A stretch of 64,000 nucleotides of DNA, taken from NCBI RefSeq assembly GCF_000377625.1, contig NZ_KB898328.1, positions 158,998 through 222,997 on the forward strand, written 5' to 3'. This document shows positions 44,321 to 53,681 of the stretch, one piece after another. Source of the stretch: Prevotella veroralis DSM 19559 = JCM 6290. Lineage in GTDB: Bacteria > Bacteroidota > Bacteroidia > Bacteroidales > Bacteroidaceae. The position numbers and the translations under genes are program-made. The notes beneath the pieces were generated by a model. The model saw only the letters and a program-made list of their open reading frames with translations. It did no database searches and was not told the DNA's origin. The stretch's first letter is position 1. Every line of letters starts with the position of its first letter.

Positions 44321-45556
44321 TTATGAGTTCAAGGCTTCGATATCATTAAACAATCTAATAAGAGAGCGTCCAACAGCAGCTGCCAAGTTTACAGGAACAG
44401 CGTTTCCTATCTGCTTATATTGTGCTGACATGTTGCCACAAAACTCCCAACTATCAGGGAAGGTCTGTATTCGTGCATACTCCCTTACGGTTAATGGACG
44501 TGTTTCTGTTGGATGACAACGTTCCGTCTGCTTCATTGCTGGAGCGCAAGTAAGCGTTAATGAGGGTTCATCTAAGGACAATCTACGGGCTATTCCCGTC
44601 CTACCACCCTCCATATTATAACTTGCTTTCATGTATTCACGCTGCAAGTTGTCAGGCAAATCTTTCCAGTTTCCACCCATCGGAACCCTCTCCATGATCT
44701 CTTTCTTACGCTTAGGATATTGCTGCCCGATAGACTTTGGGACATCACAATCATATAAAACTCCTTTGAAGAAAGCGTCTCGCAAAGTGACAATTCGATG
44801 GTAAGGAGAGGGGTAGTGGAACGATACTTTCTCGGCTAAATCATTCCTAATAGCAATCAAGATGAGGCGTTCTCGCTTCTGTGGAACTTGGTATTGTATG
44901 GCCTTCAAGATGTGTGGTTCGACCAGAGTATAGCCTAAGTCGGCTATCACACTCTTAATAACTTCAAACGTATGTCCATGATCATGAGTATATAAACCAC
45001 GCACGTTCTCGCCCATAAACACCTTTGGTCTCACCTCTTTCACGGCTCTGGCAAGCTCGAAGAAGAGTGTCCCTCGTGCATCTTCAAAGCCTGCTTTATT
45101 ACCTGCATAACTAAAGGCTTGACATGGAAAGCCACCAGAAAGGAAGTCAACCTTCCCTTCATAATCCTTGAAAGAGACGTTATGGACATCACTTTCAACC
45201 ACGTTCCATGATGGTCGATTATGCCTAAGAGTGGCACAAGCAGCCTTGTCGAACTCATTGAGAAGGACGTGTTTAAAGCCTGCTTTCTCCATCCCTAACG
45301 CCAGTCCACCACCACCTGCAAACAGCTCAATAGAGGTGAAGTCTCTTACAGGTTGCACCTTGCTCTCTTCTTCCCAACTGCTATTAACCATGCTTTCTAC
45401 TTGTGGAATCCCCTTCAATTGATGTGCATAGAAGCCCACTTGACCCTTATTCCCATGCTCTAAGATGAGTGTTCCCTTCTTAACCCACGTATTAACAGTA
45501 TGAAAAGATACGCCTAATATGTCCGCAATATTGTTAATCGTAAAGAATAACTCCAT
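44321..45556 (-). CDS. DNA (cytosine-5) methyltransferase with N-terminal helix-turn-helix
   Basis: 411 residues. The N-terminal 60 residues form a helix-turn-helix of MerR or excisionase type (TINNIADILGVSFHTVNTWV). Then the C5-methylase order: motif I TSIELFAGGGGLALGMEKAG, motif IV GGFPCQAF with catalytic C145, motif VI GENVRG, motif VIII QKRERL, a target-recognition region, and motifs IX-X to GNAVPVNLAAA. I chose ATG 45556 because the frame's earlier start would run back into the endonuclease gene; the endonuclease stop and this start are separated by one base. The fused HTH may let the enzyme control its own operon. Recognition is inferred from the partner enzyme to be GGNCC or GGWCC. Confidence 0.9.
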   Translation of the reverse strand: MELFFTINNIADILGVSFHTVNTWVKKGTLILEHGNKGQVGFYAHQLKGIPQVESMVNSSWEEESKVQPVRDFTSIELFAGGGGLALGMEKAGFKHVLLNEFDKAACATLRHNRPSWNVVESDVHNVSFKDYEGKVDFLSGGFPCQAFSYAGNKAGFEDARGTLFFELARAVKEVRPKVFMGENVRGLYTHDHGHTFEVIKSVIADLGYTLVEPHILKAIQYQVPQKRERLILIAIRNDLAEKVSFHYPSPYHRIVTLRDAFFKGVLYDCDVPKSIGQQYPKRKKEIMERVPMGGNWKDLPDNLQREYMKASYNMEGGRTGIARRLSLDEPSLTLTCAPAMKQTERCHPTETRPLTVREYARIQTFPDSWEFCGNMSAQYKQIGNAVPVNLAAAVGRSLIRLFNDIEALNS

Positions 45557-45557
45557 G

Positions 45558-46301
45558 TTAAAAGCGACTAAATCCTTCGTAATTCTCAAATGCAAGTAAG
45601 TACAGACTCTTAATCGTGTCGACGGAGAGTTCCTGCAACTCACTATATACTCTGTTGTTAATCAAGCCCTTATCAGTTTCACCGATAACATCATCTAAGA
45701 TTGTTGGTAAAGCCTTACAAAGTTTCATAAAAGCATCAGCATCGTTAAAAACTATCTCATAGAACTTATCTATTGATACCTTTCTTATGTTATCGTGTTC
45801 GTATTGTTGGTTGTCTAAAGTAATCTTCCATGGCTTGTTCTGGCTTTGTTTGGCAATGACTTCGACAAGCATACAAGTTGAATTAGATACTTTCAAGAGT
45901 TGATGCTGCATCTTGATATATGTTGCATGGGCTGAAGCAAAGTTCATTGTGTTGTGTTTGTTCTTCATTTCCACATATATCTTTCTTTCTTCATTAGCCA
46001 CATCGAAGCCTGTTTTAGGTATATACCAACCATTGCCAGCATAGCTGAATAGATTCTGATGGAAGTAGCCGATATGGTTATTATTGGTCTTATCTATTTG
46101 CCTAATACATTCTGACTCAATTATTTCCTCAAATGTTTTACCATATACCTTAGCATCAAAAGTGAGCTTAATAGGGTCTATCAGATTCTTATTAAACATC
46201 TTTAAATTTATGAAAGTCTTATATTTTAAGACCGTAGTCTTTACGTGATTGAAGATGTCCTCATCAGAGATAAACCCTAAGTTGTACGTTCCTTGTACCA
46301 T
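45558..46301 (-). CDS. type II restriction endonuclease, Eco47II/Sau96I-like
   Basis: 247 residues. The sequence LGFISDEDIFNHVKTTVLKY, NKNLIDPIKLTFDAKVYGK, NHIGYFHQNLFSYAGNGW and IYVEMKNKHNTMN fits the Eco47II family, which cuts GGNCC-type sites; the DVANEERKIYVEMKNK stretch offers a PD-(D/E)xK-like E-x-K centre. It precedes the methylase, an order that requires the methylase or its HTH to restrain it. The gene is visibly AT-richer than its neighbours, consistent with acquisition. Family from memory, not from a search. Confidence 0.82.
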   Translation of the reverse strand: MVQGTYNLGFISDEDIFNHVKTTVLKYKTFINLKMFNKNLIDPIKLTFDAKVYGKTFEEIIESECIRQIDKTNNNHIGYFHQNLFSYAGNGWYIPKTGFDVANEERKIYVEMKNKHNTMNFASAHATYIKMQHQLLKVSNSTCMLVEVIAKQSQNKPWKITLDNQQYEHDNIRKVSIDKFYEIVFNDADAFMKLCKALPTILDDVIGETDKGLINNRVYSELQELSVDTIKSLYLLAFENYEGFSRF

Positions 46302-46323
46302 AATATATGTAATTTAAAACCTT

Positions 46324-46332
46324 ACAAAGGTA
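46324..46332 (-). promoter_or_regulatory. promoter of the restriction-modification operon
   Basis: Minus strand TACCTTTGT, 22 nt before the start codon; -33 box unclear. Confidence 0.6.
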
Positions 46333-46449
46333 CAACTTTAATTATATTATTCCATCTTCTCCTCTGCTTTTTTGCGTTGACTCTTTCTGAAATAGTATGC
46401 GAAAGTGTGGATAGGCTCCCTTTGGAGAAAGCCTCCTAAAGCCTCCTCC

Positions 46450-46752
46450 ACCCCCTCTCTCCTATTGGAGAGGGGAGTGAATAGCATCGTTTGCATAAAA
46501 AAGGGAGGGGTGGTCGGCATGTAACGAGGCATTGCCTCGTTAACTGGAACAGCAGAACTAAAAACAAAGGAACGCCCTTCTCCAATCGAAGAGGGCGTTT
46601 CTTCCTATCAAAGAGAGCCTTTCTTCACATCGAAGAAACGCCCTCTTTGAATTAAAGTAAGCGTTTCCTAACTGGCTCCCGTTAGGCACTCCTCCCCTTA
46701 GGGGAGGCTGGGTGGGGTTGTTCCATTCGGAGAGGGGTTGGGGGTGAGGCTT
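46450..46752. repeat. intergenic repeat mosaic R5-R8-R4-R2-R5
   Basis: R5 (46450-46486), R8 (46515-46567), R4 (46565-46657), R2 inverted (46674-46720) and R5 (46722-46752). No gene in the gap. Confidence 0.85.
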
Positions 46753-46840
46753 CTTCTGTCAAAAAGCGAAGCCCTGACTCTCCCGAGCCAAGGCTTCTTC
46801 ATGATAGTTAACAGTCCTTGAAAAGTACAAAGGTCGCTAC

Positions 46841-48385
46841 CTAATATTGGTTTCTTATGGGGTCATTGTATTGTACTTGCAGCTCTTTTAGCTCCTTCTT
46901 GAGCGATTCAGTGAGTTTCTCCGTACCCTTTTCTCCATAGATATTATGTAGTTGTGAGGGGTCTTTCTTGAGGTCATAAAGCTCCCAAGAGTCTATATCG
47001 TTATAGAAATGAATCAGTGTGTAACGCTTCGTCCGAATACCATAATGACGGCAGACAGAGTGCTCTGCGGGGTATTCATAGTAATGGTAATACAGCGATT
47101 TACGCCAGTCTGCAGGCTTCTTACCCTGTAACAACGGCAAGAGCGAACGCCCTTGAATATCCGAAGGAACCTTTACTCCTGCTGCTTCTAAGAATGTTGG
47201 AGCATAGTCAATGTTCTGTACCATCTCATCAACAACGCCTTGTTTCCCTCCCGGACAATAGATTAGTAGTGGTGTACGGAACGACTCTTCATACATGAAT
47301 CTCTTATCAAACCAACCGTGTTCACCCATGTAGAAGCCTTGGTCGGAGGTGTAGACTATCATCGTATTATCCAATAAATTCTTCTCGCGGAGATACTCAA
47401 TTACACGTCCAACATTGCGATCTACCGATCGAATCACACGCATATAATCATGCATGTAACGCTGGTACTTCCATTCAGCTAACGCCTTTCCGGTGAGCTT
47501 ATCAGCCTTAAACTTCTGTATAATTGGGTCATAATAGCGATCCCATTGAGCCTTTTGTGAGGATGTCATACGCTCATAGTTTCGCCTTCCCCACGCCTCC
47601 AACTCCTTGTCAGAGTGTATCTCCTGCTCATGATCCGCCATCTTATTATCATAGACAATGTCCATATCTTTGATAATACTCATCTTCTGTTTCTGTGCTG
47701 CCAAACGCCCTTCATAGTTGTCATAGAACGTTTCGGGCAGCGGATACTGTATATCATCAAAGAGGTTCAAGTCGCATGTGTCAGGGTTCCAAACACGGTG
47801 AGGAGCCTTGTTGTGCATTAGTAAGCAGAAGGGCTTGGAGGGGTCTCTTTTATTCTCCATCCAGTCTATTGCGAGGTCAGCAATGATGTTCGTCACATAT
47901 CCCTGACGCTTTAGTGGCTTGCCATTACATAAGAAGTCGGGGTTGTAATAGTCGCCTTGTCCAATGAGAATGTCCCAATAGTTGAAGCCAGTAGGCAGTG
48001 ATGTGAGGTGCCACTTACCGATCATTGCGGTCTGATACCCTGCACTCTGTAAGAGCTTAGGAAAGGTTTGCTGTCCTCCATCAAACGTCTTGGTGTTATC
48101 TGTGAAACCATTTGCATGACTGTGCTTACCCGTTAACATACATGCTCGGGAGGGTCCGCTAAGGGAGTTAGCAACGAAACTCTCTTGGAATTTCACACCA
48201 TGATTAGCAATCCAATCGATGTTCGGTGTATCAATGAAACGCTTGTCGTAGGCACTAATCGTTTGATAGGAATGATCGTCACTCATAATATAAACGATGT
48301 TCATGGGCTTCTTCTGTGCCTGAGCAGGTAGGATGGCTCCCAAGGCGAGAGTGCCTGTTATGCAGCATAGGATTTTAGTTTGCAT
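46841..48385 (-). CDS. S1-family sulfatase, serine type (possibly GlcNAc-6-sulfatase)
   Basis: 514 residues. Signal peptide about 1-24 (PAQAQ). Metal-binding DD at 36-37; the sulfatase signature reads SGPSRACMLTG with S76 as the residue to be turned into formylglycine, so it is of the serine type matured by the radical-SAM enzyme anSME, not seen in this window. Later motifs GKWH and YTSDQGFYMGEHGWFDKR are intact. Exported to the periplasm or surface. With two hexosaminidases next to it, a role in removing sulfate from GlcNAc is inferred. Confidence 0.88.
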   Translation of the reverse strand: MQTKILCCITGTLALGAILPAQAQKKPMNIVYIMSDDHSYQTISAYDKRFIDTPNIDWIANHGVKFQESFVANSLSGPSRACMLTGKHSHANGFTDNTKTFDGGQQTFPKLLQSAGYQTAMIGKWHLTSLPTGFNYWDILIGQGDYYNPDFLCNGKPLKRQGYVTNIIADLAIDWMENKRDPSKPFCLLMHNKAPHRVWNPDTCDLNLFDDIQYPLPETFYDNYEGRLAAQKQKMSIIKDMDIVYDNKMADHEQEIHSDKELEAWGRRNYERMTSSQKAQWDRYYDPIIQKFKADKLTGKALAEWKYQRYMHDYMRVIRSVDRNVGRVIEYLREKNLLDNTMIVYTSDQGFYMGEHGWFDKRFMYEESFRTPLLIYCPGGKQGVVDEMVQNIDYAPTFLEAAGVKVPSDIQGRSLLPLLQGKKPADWRKSLYYHYYEYPAEHSVCRHYGIRTKRYTLIHFYNDIDSWELYDLKKDPSQLHNIYGEKGTEKLTESLKKELKELQVQYNDPIRNQY

Positions 48386-48481
48386 AGGTAATGACTGACT
48401 TTTAGGTTTTAAAGGAGGGCTGTCAGGATCATAGTCAGCGAGTCTAATCTCCTGTAATCACCCCCATTTAGGTTTGTCGAC

Positions 48482-48514
48482 ACAAATGTAATACTTTTTG
48501 AGAAGTCTTCCAAA
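48482..48514 (-). promoter_or_regulatory. promoter of the sulfatase gene
   Basis: Minus strand: TTTG (48514-48511), 20 nt, TACATTTGT (48490-48482); leader about 90 nt. Confidence 0.65.
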
Positions 48515-48549
48515 GAAATGAGAAGATTTGTTGTTAAATAGGAAAGGGA

Positions 48550-48705
48550 GCCTCATCAAAGTCCAACTACAGCCTCTCCCCATTCCATCTACAGCCTCTC
48601 CCCCGCCCCCTCTCCATTCGGAGAGGGGGCGGGGGTGAGGCTCCTCCTTTCCCCTTAGAGGAGGTTAGGTGGGGTTATGGGGGAGGTTAGGAGAGGTTAT
48701 GGGAA
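48550..48705. repeat. R5 and R2-like repeats between sulfatase and hexosaminidase
   Basis: R5 (48592-48643), flanked by degenerate fragments such as ACAGCCTCTCCCC and GGAGGTTAGGTGGGGTT repeated. It splits the glycosidase cluster into two transcription units. Confidence 0.75.
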
Positions 48706-48726
48706 AGGCTGGATGGCTCCTTCCTA

Positions 48727-50337
48727 TTACTTTGCTGGGGTGAAGATGTCCTGACATGCCTTCCAATCGTAGTGCTTGTAAAGCATGTTCAACTTCGCTT
48801 CGCGCTCCTTAAAAGAGGTGTAGTTCTTCTTCGTGTTATCGGTCCATCCCGTCTCTGCCAAGGCTGCCACACGTGGTAAGAGTTGGTAGAAAGCGAGGTC
48901 ACGACCCATTATATATTCTGTCCAAAGGTTAGCTTGTACACCCTTAACATGCGCCTTTAACGCTGGTGTTGCATCATCAGGAACGGGGTTATAGCTATAT
49001 GTCTTCTCTGTCGGGAGATACCCTCCTATGAGCGTGAGCCTATTGTCCTTCGTCTGGTAGTAATCGATGTAATAGTACGTAGTAGGCGACATTATGACAT
49101 CCAAACCACGCTTAGCAGCTTCGAAACCTCCGTCTGTTCCGCGCCAACTCATCACTGTTGTGCCCTTGTCGACATCGCCTTCGAGGATCTCATCCCAGCC
49201 TATTATCGAGCGTCCCTTAGCGGCTAAATGCTTCGCAACTTGGCTCATGAAGTAGCATTGTAATTGTGCTTCTGCGGTAAAGCCGTTCGATCCCTTCAAG
49301 CCGAGTCGTTTAATCTCCGCTTGGCAACGGGGGCATTGTTTCCATCTGTCGCGAGGCGACTCATCACCTCCGATATGGATGTATTTCGATGGAAAGATGT
49401 CCGTTATCTCATCGAGAACATTATAGATAAACTCGTAAGTCTTCGGATTCCCGGCACAGAGGATATCGGCAAACACGCCCCAAGACTCAGCCACTTTGTA
49501 AGGTCCACCAGTACATCCGAGCTCTGGATAAGCAGCCAGTGCGCCCAGCATGTGACCGGGCATATCGATCTCAGGAATCACTGTTATATGGCGGTCGGAG
49601 GCGTACTTTACTATCTCACGCATATCTTCCTTCGTATAAAAACCACCGTAAGGAATACCATCATAAAGCCCTGTGTTGCGTCCAATTACCGTCTGCGCAC
49701 GCTTCGAACCAACCTCTGTTAACTTCGGATAGCGGTCTATCTGCACTCGCCACCCTTGGTCTTCTGTAAGGTGCCAGTGGAACGTGTTGAGGTTATGAAG
49801 TGCTAACATGTCGATGAACTCCTTAATGAATTCCACCTTAAAATAGTGTCTCGCACAATCGAGCATCGTACCACGATAACCGAAACGAGGCTGATCCACG
49901 ATTTGAGCAGTAGGGAAACTGACGTTCTGTGCCTGCTCTACTGGCAACGACTTACGCAATGTTTGTATGCCATAGAACACTCCTGCGGCTGTCTTCCCTT
50001 CGATAGTTATGTTCTTAGTCTTTACTGTTATGACATATCCTTCGGCGTTTTCAATCTTGTCATTGAGCTTTAATAGGATAACAGAACCTTTCTTGCTGGT
50101 GCCTTCGGGACTAATGCCTGTGGTCTCACGAATATATTGTTTCAGGAATTGAACATTGCGTTGCATCGCCTCATCGGTGCTTAGTGAGAGCACAGAAGTT
50201 GTACCATCAAGGACGAAAGCATCGCCTTTCTGCATTGTAATAGATTGTGGTAAAGGTACTACCCGATAGTTTGCATCTGTGGCATGTAGGGCTATTGACG
50301 CCATCATAAGAGCCACGGAAAGTAGGATCTTTCTCAT
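48727..50337 (-). CDS. GH20 beta-N-acetylhexosaminidase 1
   Basis: 536 residues. Signal peptide about 1-19. An N-terminal GH20b-type domain is followed by the barrel with RHYFKVEFIKEFID, HWHLTEDQGWR and the catalytic Asp-Glu pair D325-E326 in IHIGGDESPRDRW. It removes terminal GlcNAc or GalNAc by substrate-assisted catalysis in the periplasm or at the surface. It lies 101 nt behind the fucosidase gene with no promoter seen between, so they are likely co-transcribed. Confidence 0.93.
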   Translation of the reverse strand: MRKILLSVALMMASIALHATDANYRVVPLPQSITMQKGDAFVLDGTTSVLSLSTDEAMQRNVQFLKQYIRETTGISPEGTSKKGSVILLKLNDKIENAEGYVITVKTKNITIEGKTAAGVFYGIQTLRKSLPVEQAQNVSFPTAQIVDQPRFGYRGTMLDCARHYFKVEFIKEFIDMLALHNLNTFHWHLTEDQGWRVQIDRYPKLTEVGSKRAQTVIGRNTGLYDGIPYGGFYTKEDMREIVKYASDRHITVIPEIDMPGHMLGALAAYPELGCTGGPYKVAESWGVFADILCAGNPKTYEFIYNVLDEITDIFPSKYIHIGGDESPRDRWKQCPRCQAEIKRLGLKGSNGFTAEAQLQCYFMSQVAKHLAAKGRSIIGWDEILEGDVDKGTTVMSWRGTDGGFEAAKRGLDVIMSPTTYYYIDYYQTKDNRLTLIGGYLPTEKTYSYNPVPDDATPALKAHVKGVQANLWTEYIMGRDLAFYQLLPRVAALAETGWTDNTKKNYTSFKEREAKLNMLYKHYDWKACQDIFTPAK

Positions 50338-50438
50338 TTTCTTCGTTGTTTCTAAATGTTTTGTATTGATAAATAAATTGTTTTCTTCGTTAGAAATAGG
50401 ACTTGGTTAGATCATTGCTCATAGTCCCGTGAGATTGT

Positions 50439-51740
50439 CTAAAGTGTGAGTTCGAGAACATAGTCAATCGCTTTCGGAGCCTCACCCATGTTAACTGTTA
50501 TACCATCACCCGTCTTTGTGAATCGAACAGGCTTACCCGTGGCAAAGACTTTAGCATTCTTTACCTTGCGATTGCCCATTGGGAGGAACAGACTGGAGTC
50601 TATGCAATCAAGGATGTGGACGTACAGCTTGTTGCCACGCTGCGTGCTTACGCCCCAGTCGTGAGGTGCAATTATACCGCCACGAGTGCCGTAGATGGTC
50701 TCACCATATTGTTTCAACCATTCACCCATAGCCTTTAGTCTATTCAAGGCAAGGTCTGGCAAGGCTCCACCAGGCTCCGGACCGATGTTGAGCAATAGGT
50801 TTGCATTCTTACCGGCAGCCCTCACGAGCATCTGAATCAACTCCTTCGGCGATTTGTAAAGGGTATCGGTAATGTTGTAACCCCAGTGGTCGTTGATTGT
50901 TTGACACGACTCCAACGGTAACCGACTGATGTCTTGTCCTGACAAACCAGCCTTATTCTCGCCCGGTAAGTCACGCTCGAAGATCTGGATGTCTTCGCCT
51001 TCGTTAGGCGTTTGATGGTGGTTATTGGCTACGAGGCATTGCGGTTGTAGCTTATGAATGAGGGCATATTGCTCTGGTAACTGCCAATCGAAAGGCTTTG
51101 AATCACTATCATGATCCCACCAACCATCAAACCATATCGCACCGACGGGACCATAGTTTGTGAGCAACTCGGTTAGTTGTGTGTTCATGAAATGATAGTA
51201 ACTTGCCCAGTTCGCTTTGCTCTTGTCACGCCCAGTACCAAGTCCCGTGCGCCCTTGTGGATAGTCCTCCCGCCCCCAATCGAGGTGTGAGTAATAGAGG
51301 TGGAGCTTGATCCCTTGCCGCTGACAAGCCGCTGCCAGTTCCTTAATAATATCCCTTTTGAAGGGCGTTCCATCGACAGTGTTATAGGTACTTGTCGCCG
51401 TCTTGAAGAGCGAGAAACCATCATGATGACGCGTCGTAATGGTGATGTATTTCGCACCGGCATCCTTGATAGCCTTCACCCAAGCGTCTGCGTCGAACTC
51501 AGAAGGGTAGAAGGTCTTAGCCAACTTAGGGTATTCTCGATAGCTAATGTCCTTGTTTTGCATCACCCACTCGCCCACTCCCATCATCGAGTAGAGCCCC
51601 CAATGCAGGAAGACACCGAACTTCTCATCTTGAAATTGTTGACGTGCTTGAATGTTTTCAGGCGTGGGATGATAGGCTTCTTGTGCCCAACTCGTGTGCG
51701 CAAGGAGCATGATTACAACTGAAAGTAAAGTCTTTTTCAT
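50439..51740 (-). CDS. GH29 alpha-L-fucosidase
   Basis: 433 residues. Signal peptide MKKTLLSVVIMLLAHTSWAQ. GH29 landmarks: FGVFLHWGLYS, KYITITTRHHDGFSLF, and the nucleophile D205 in AIWFDGWWDHD. I place the start at 51740 and not at the longer upstream ATG because a promoter lies between them and because the signal peptide begins here. It removes fucose from host glycans. The acid/base residue is not conserved across GH29 and I do not assign it. Confidence 0.92.
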   Translation of the reverse strand: MKKTLLSVVIMLLAHTSWAQEAYHPTPENIQARQQFQDEKFGVFLHWGLYSMMGVGEWVMQNKDISYREYPKLAKTFYPSEFDADAWVKAIKDAGAKYITITTRHHDGFSLFKTATSTYNTVDGTPFKRDIIKELAAACQRQGIKLHLYYSHLDWGREDYPQGRTGLGTGRDKSKANWASYYHFMNTQLTELLTNYGPVGAIWFDGWWDHDSDSKPFDWQLPEQYALIHKLQPQCLVANNHHQTPNEGEDIQIFERDLPGENKAGLSGQDISRLPLESCQTINDHWGYNITDTLYKSPKELIQMLVRAAGKNANLLLNIGPEPGGALPDLALNRLKAMGEWLKQYGETIYGTRGGIIAPHDWGVSTQRGNKLYVHILDCIDSSLFLPMGNRKVKNAKVFATGKPVRFTKTGDGITVNMGEAPKAIDYVLELTL

Positions 51741-51767
51741 TCTAATAGGTAATTGTTTAGGTTGTTT

Positions 51768-51776
51768 GCAAAGATA
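51768..51776 (-). promoter_or_regulatory. promoter of the GH29/GH20 operon
   Basis: Minus strand TATCTTTGC, 28 nt before the chosen fucosidase start. Confidence 0.7.
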
Positions 51777-51827
51777 GTTAAAATCCTTGATAAGCATGCA
51801 CTATAACCGAAGAATATGTGCCCACGA

Positions 51828-53513
51828 TTACTGCAAGGGCTTGACAGGTATCTTATCGACATACTTTTTCAATAGATCTCGTCGACAGAAATTGAAACCA
51901 GCAAGGCTTAGGTAGGCTGCATCCTTCGATACTCTTTCACGGAAACTATCGTAGTTTTTGAGCTTTTCGGGTGTCCATCCCGCTTCAGCAACAGCCAAGA
52001 GACGTGGCAAAGCGAGGTATTCTAAGTAGGAAACTGTCTTTACATGCTCTGTCCAAAACGTCGCTTGCACACCTTGGTAATAGGTTTGCAATGATGCTGG
52101 TAAGCCTTCGGGAACAGGTTTGGCACAATAGGTAACACGCAAGCTATCCGCACCCTTGCCTGCTGCGTTAGGCTCATCTGCTGTCGTACTCTGCCTCCTG
52201 TTGATATAATAAGGGCCGAAGAAAGTAACGATGTTATCGAGCTTCTGCTCCGCTGCCATGCGTGCCGACTGGGCTGCGGGATACCAACAATAGACCTTCA
52301 CGTTCGCTTCCTTGATCAGATCTAACTCTGCTCCTTCAGCCGTGATAGCCTCGTTCCACACCGCTGTCGTGCGTCCTCTCGAATGGAGATAATCCGCCAT
52401 CTGCTTGATAAAACGGCTCTGTAACTGTCGGTAGTTATGAAGTCCTTCTGTCTTATAGAGGCTTTGGCAAGCCTCATTCTGCCGCCACGCATCATCTGGA
52501 CACTCGTCCCCTCCGATGTGAACAATGCGTCCGGGGAAGAGATCGCACACCTCTTTTAATATGTCACGAGCGAAGTCCACGGCTGCAGGATTAGCCACAT
52601 TCAACACGTCATGAGACACTCCCCACTCTGTCCAAACGCTGTGCTGCCCTGCAGGGGCGCAACTATACTCGGGGTAAGCGGCCATTGCTGCCATGAAGTG
52701 ACCGGGCATGTCGATCTCAGGAATCACGTTGATATGTCGCTGATGAGCGTAAGCTACAACATCGCGAATCTCCTCTTGCGTGTAAAAGAAGGGTCCGTAA
52801 GGTTCGTTACTACGCACTTCTCCTAACTTCACATCCGAGTATTTCGTACCCGGGGCAGTAGCTCCAACGGTGGTTAAACGCGGATACTTCTTTATCTCAA
52901 GACGCCATCCTTGATCGTCAGTGAGGTGCCAATGAAAGTTATTCATCTTATAGTTCGCCATGAGATCAAGCAGTTTTTTAATCTCAGAGACGCCGAAGAA
53001 GTGGCGAGCCACATCTAACATGAAGCCACGATAAGCGAAGCGTGGACTATCCGTAATGCTCATGCAAGGTAGAGTGAGGGCTGTTCTGTCCACCTTCTGA
53101 CGTGCTGCGAAGGCTGGTGGAAGGAGCTTTTTAATGGTTTGGAAGGCATAGAAAAATCCTGCTGTGGTCGTTGCCTTAATCGTAATATCACGCTGAGTGA
53201 TATGGAGCTGATAGCCTTCTGCGCCCTCGGTTGTCGTGTGTATGAGATGGATAAAAGGGTTCTTAAGATTCTTCGAAACCTTGAGTTGGCGGTTAGTTAC
53301 CTGCTGGTAATGGGCAGCGAAGTTCTTGGCTTCCGTCAAGATAGTATCTGGAAGTTGTCGACCACCTATCGAGAACGAAGCAGGCAAACGCAGTGTTCCA
53401 CCCGTCGCAACGATTTCGCGCGGTTGAGGAATGAGTCCGATGGCTTGTTGCGCACGCATGGCACAACTGAAAGTAACGACTATCAGTAAAAGAAAGAATC
53501 TGTTCTTTTGCAT
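51828..53513 (-). CDS. GH20 beta-N-acetylhexosaminidase 2
   Basis: 561 residues. Signal peptide about 1-21 (CAMRAQ). GH20b domain, then RGFMLDVARHFFGVSEIKKL, HWHLTDDQGWR and the catalytic pair D336-E337 in HIGGDECPDDAW. Diverged clearly from the other GH20, so different linkage or substrate preference is likely. Its own promoter lies 80 nt upstream, divergent from that of the DKNYY gene. Confidence 0.93.
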   Translation of the reverse strand: MQKNRFFLLLIVVTFSCAMRAQQAIGLIPQPREIVATGGTLRLPASFSIGGRQLPDTILTEAKNFAAHYQQVTNRQLKVSKNLKNPFIHLIHTTTEGAEGYQLHITQRDITIKATTTAGFFYAFQTIKKLLPPAFAARQKVDRTALTLPCMSITDSPRFAYRGFMLDVARHFFGVSEIKKLLDLMANYKMNNFHWHLTDDQGWRLEIKKYPRLTTVGATAPGTKYSDVKLGEVRSNEPYGPFFYTQEEIRDVVAYAHQRHINVIPEIDMPGHFMAAMAAYPEYSCAPAGQHSVWTEWGVSHDVLNVANPAAVDFARDILKEVCDLFPGRIVHIGGDECPDDAWRQNEACQSLYKTEGLHNYRQLQSRFIKQMADYLHSRGRTTAVWNEAITAEGAELDLIKEANVKVYCWYPAAQSARMAAEQKLDNIVTFFGPYYINRRQSTTADEPNAAGKGADSLRVTYCAKPVPEGLPASLQTYYQGVQATFWTEHVKTVSYLEYLALPRLLAVAEAGWTPEKLKNYDSFRERVSKDAAYLSLAGFNFCRRDLLKKYVDKIPVKPLQ

Positions 53514-53592
53514 GAGGAGATAGTTATATAATAAGGTATTGGTTATATTGGTCTACATAAAGATTAGGTTTTCATGTGCCATAAACACGCCC

Positions 53593-53601
53593 ACAAAGAT
53601 A
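53593..53601 (-). promoter_or_regulatory. promoter of GH20 gene 2
   Basis: Minus strand TATCTTTGT; only 41 nt from the divergent promoter at 53643. Confidence 0.65.
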
Positions 53602-53642
53602 GCAAATTATTTTGACTTGTTCATTTCTTCACACCTTTTTTG

Positions 53643-53651
53643 TATCTTTGC
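53643..53651 (+). promoter_or_regulatory. promoter of the DKNYY-repeat gene
   Basis: TATCTTTGC, 30 nt before the ATG; TTG at 53617 may be -33 with a long spacer. Confidence 0.65.
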
Positions 53652-53681
53652 AGCAAATGAATTTAAAGACAAGGAATCGTT

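Noticed and set aside
45557..45643. 29-residue extension of the methylase
   Set aside because: It would overlap the endonuclease gene, and the HTH begins directly after the ATG at 45556.
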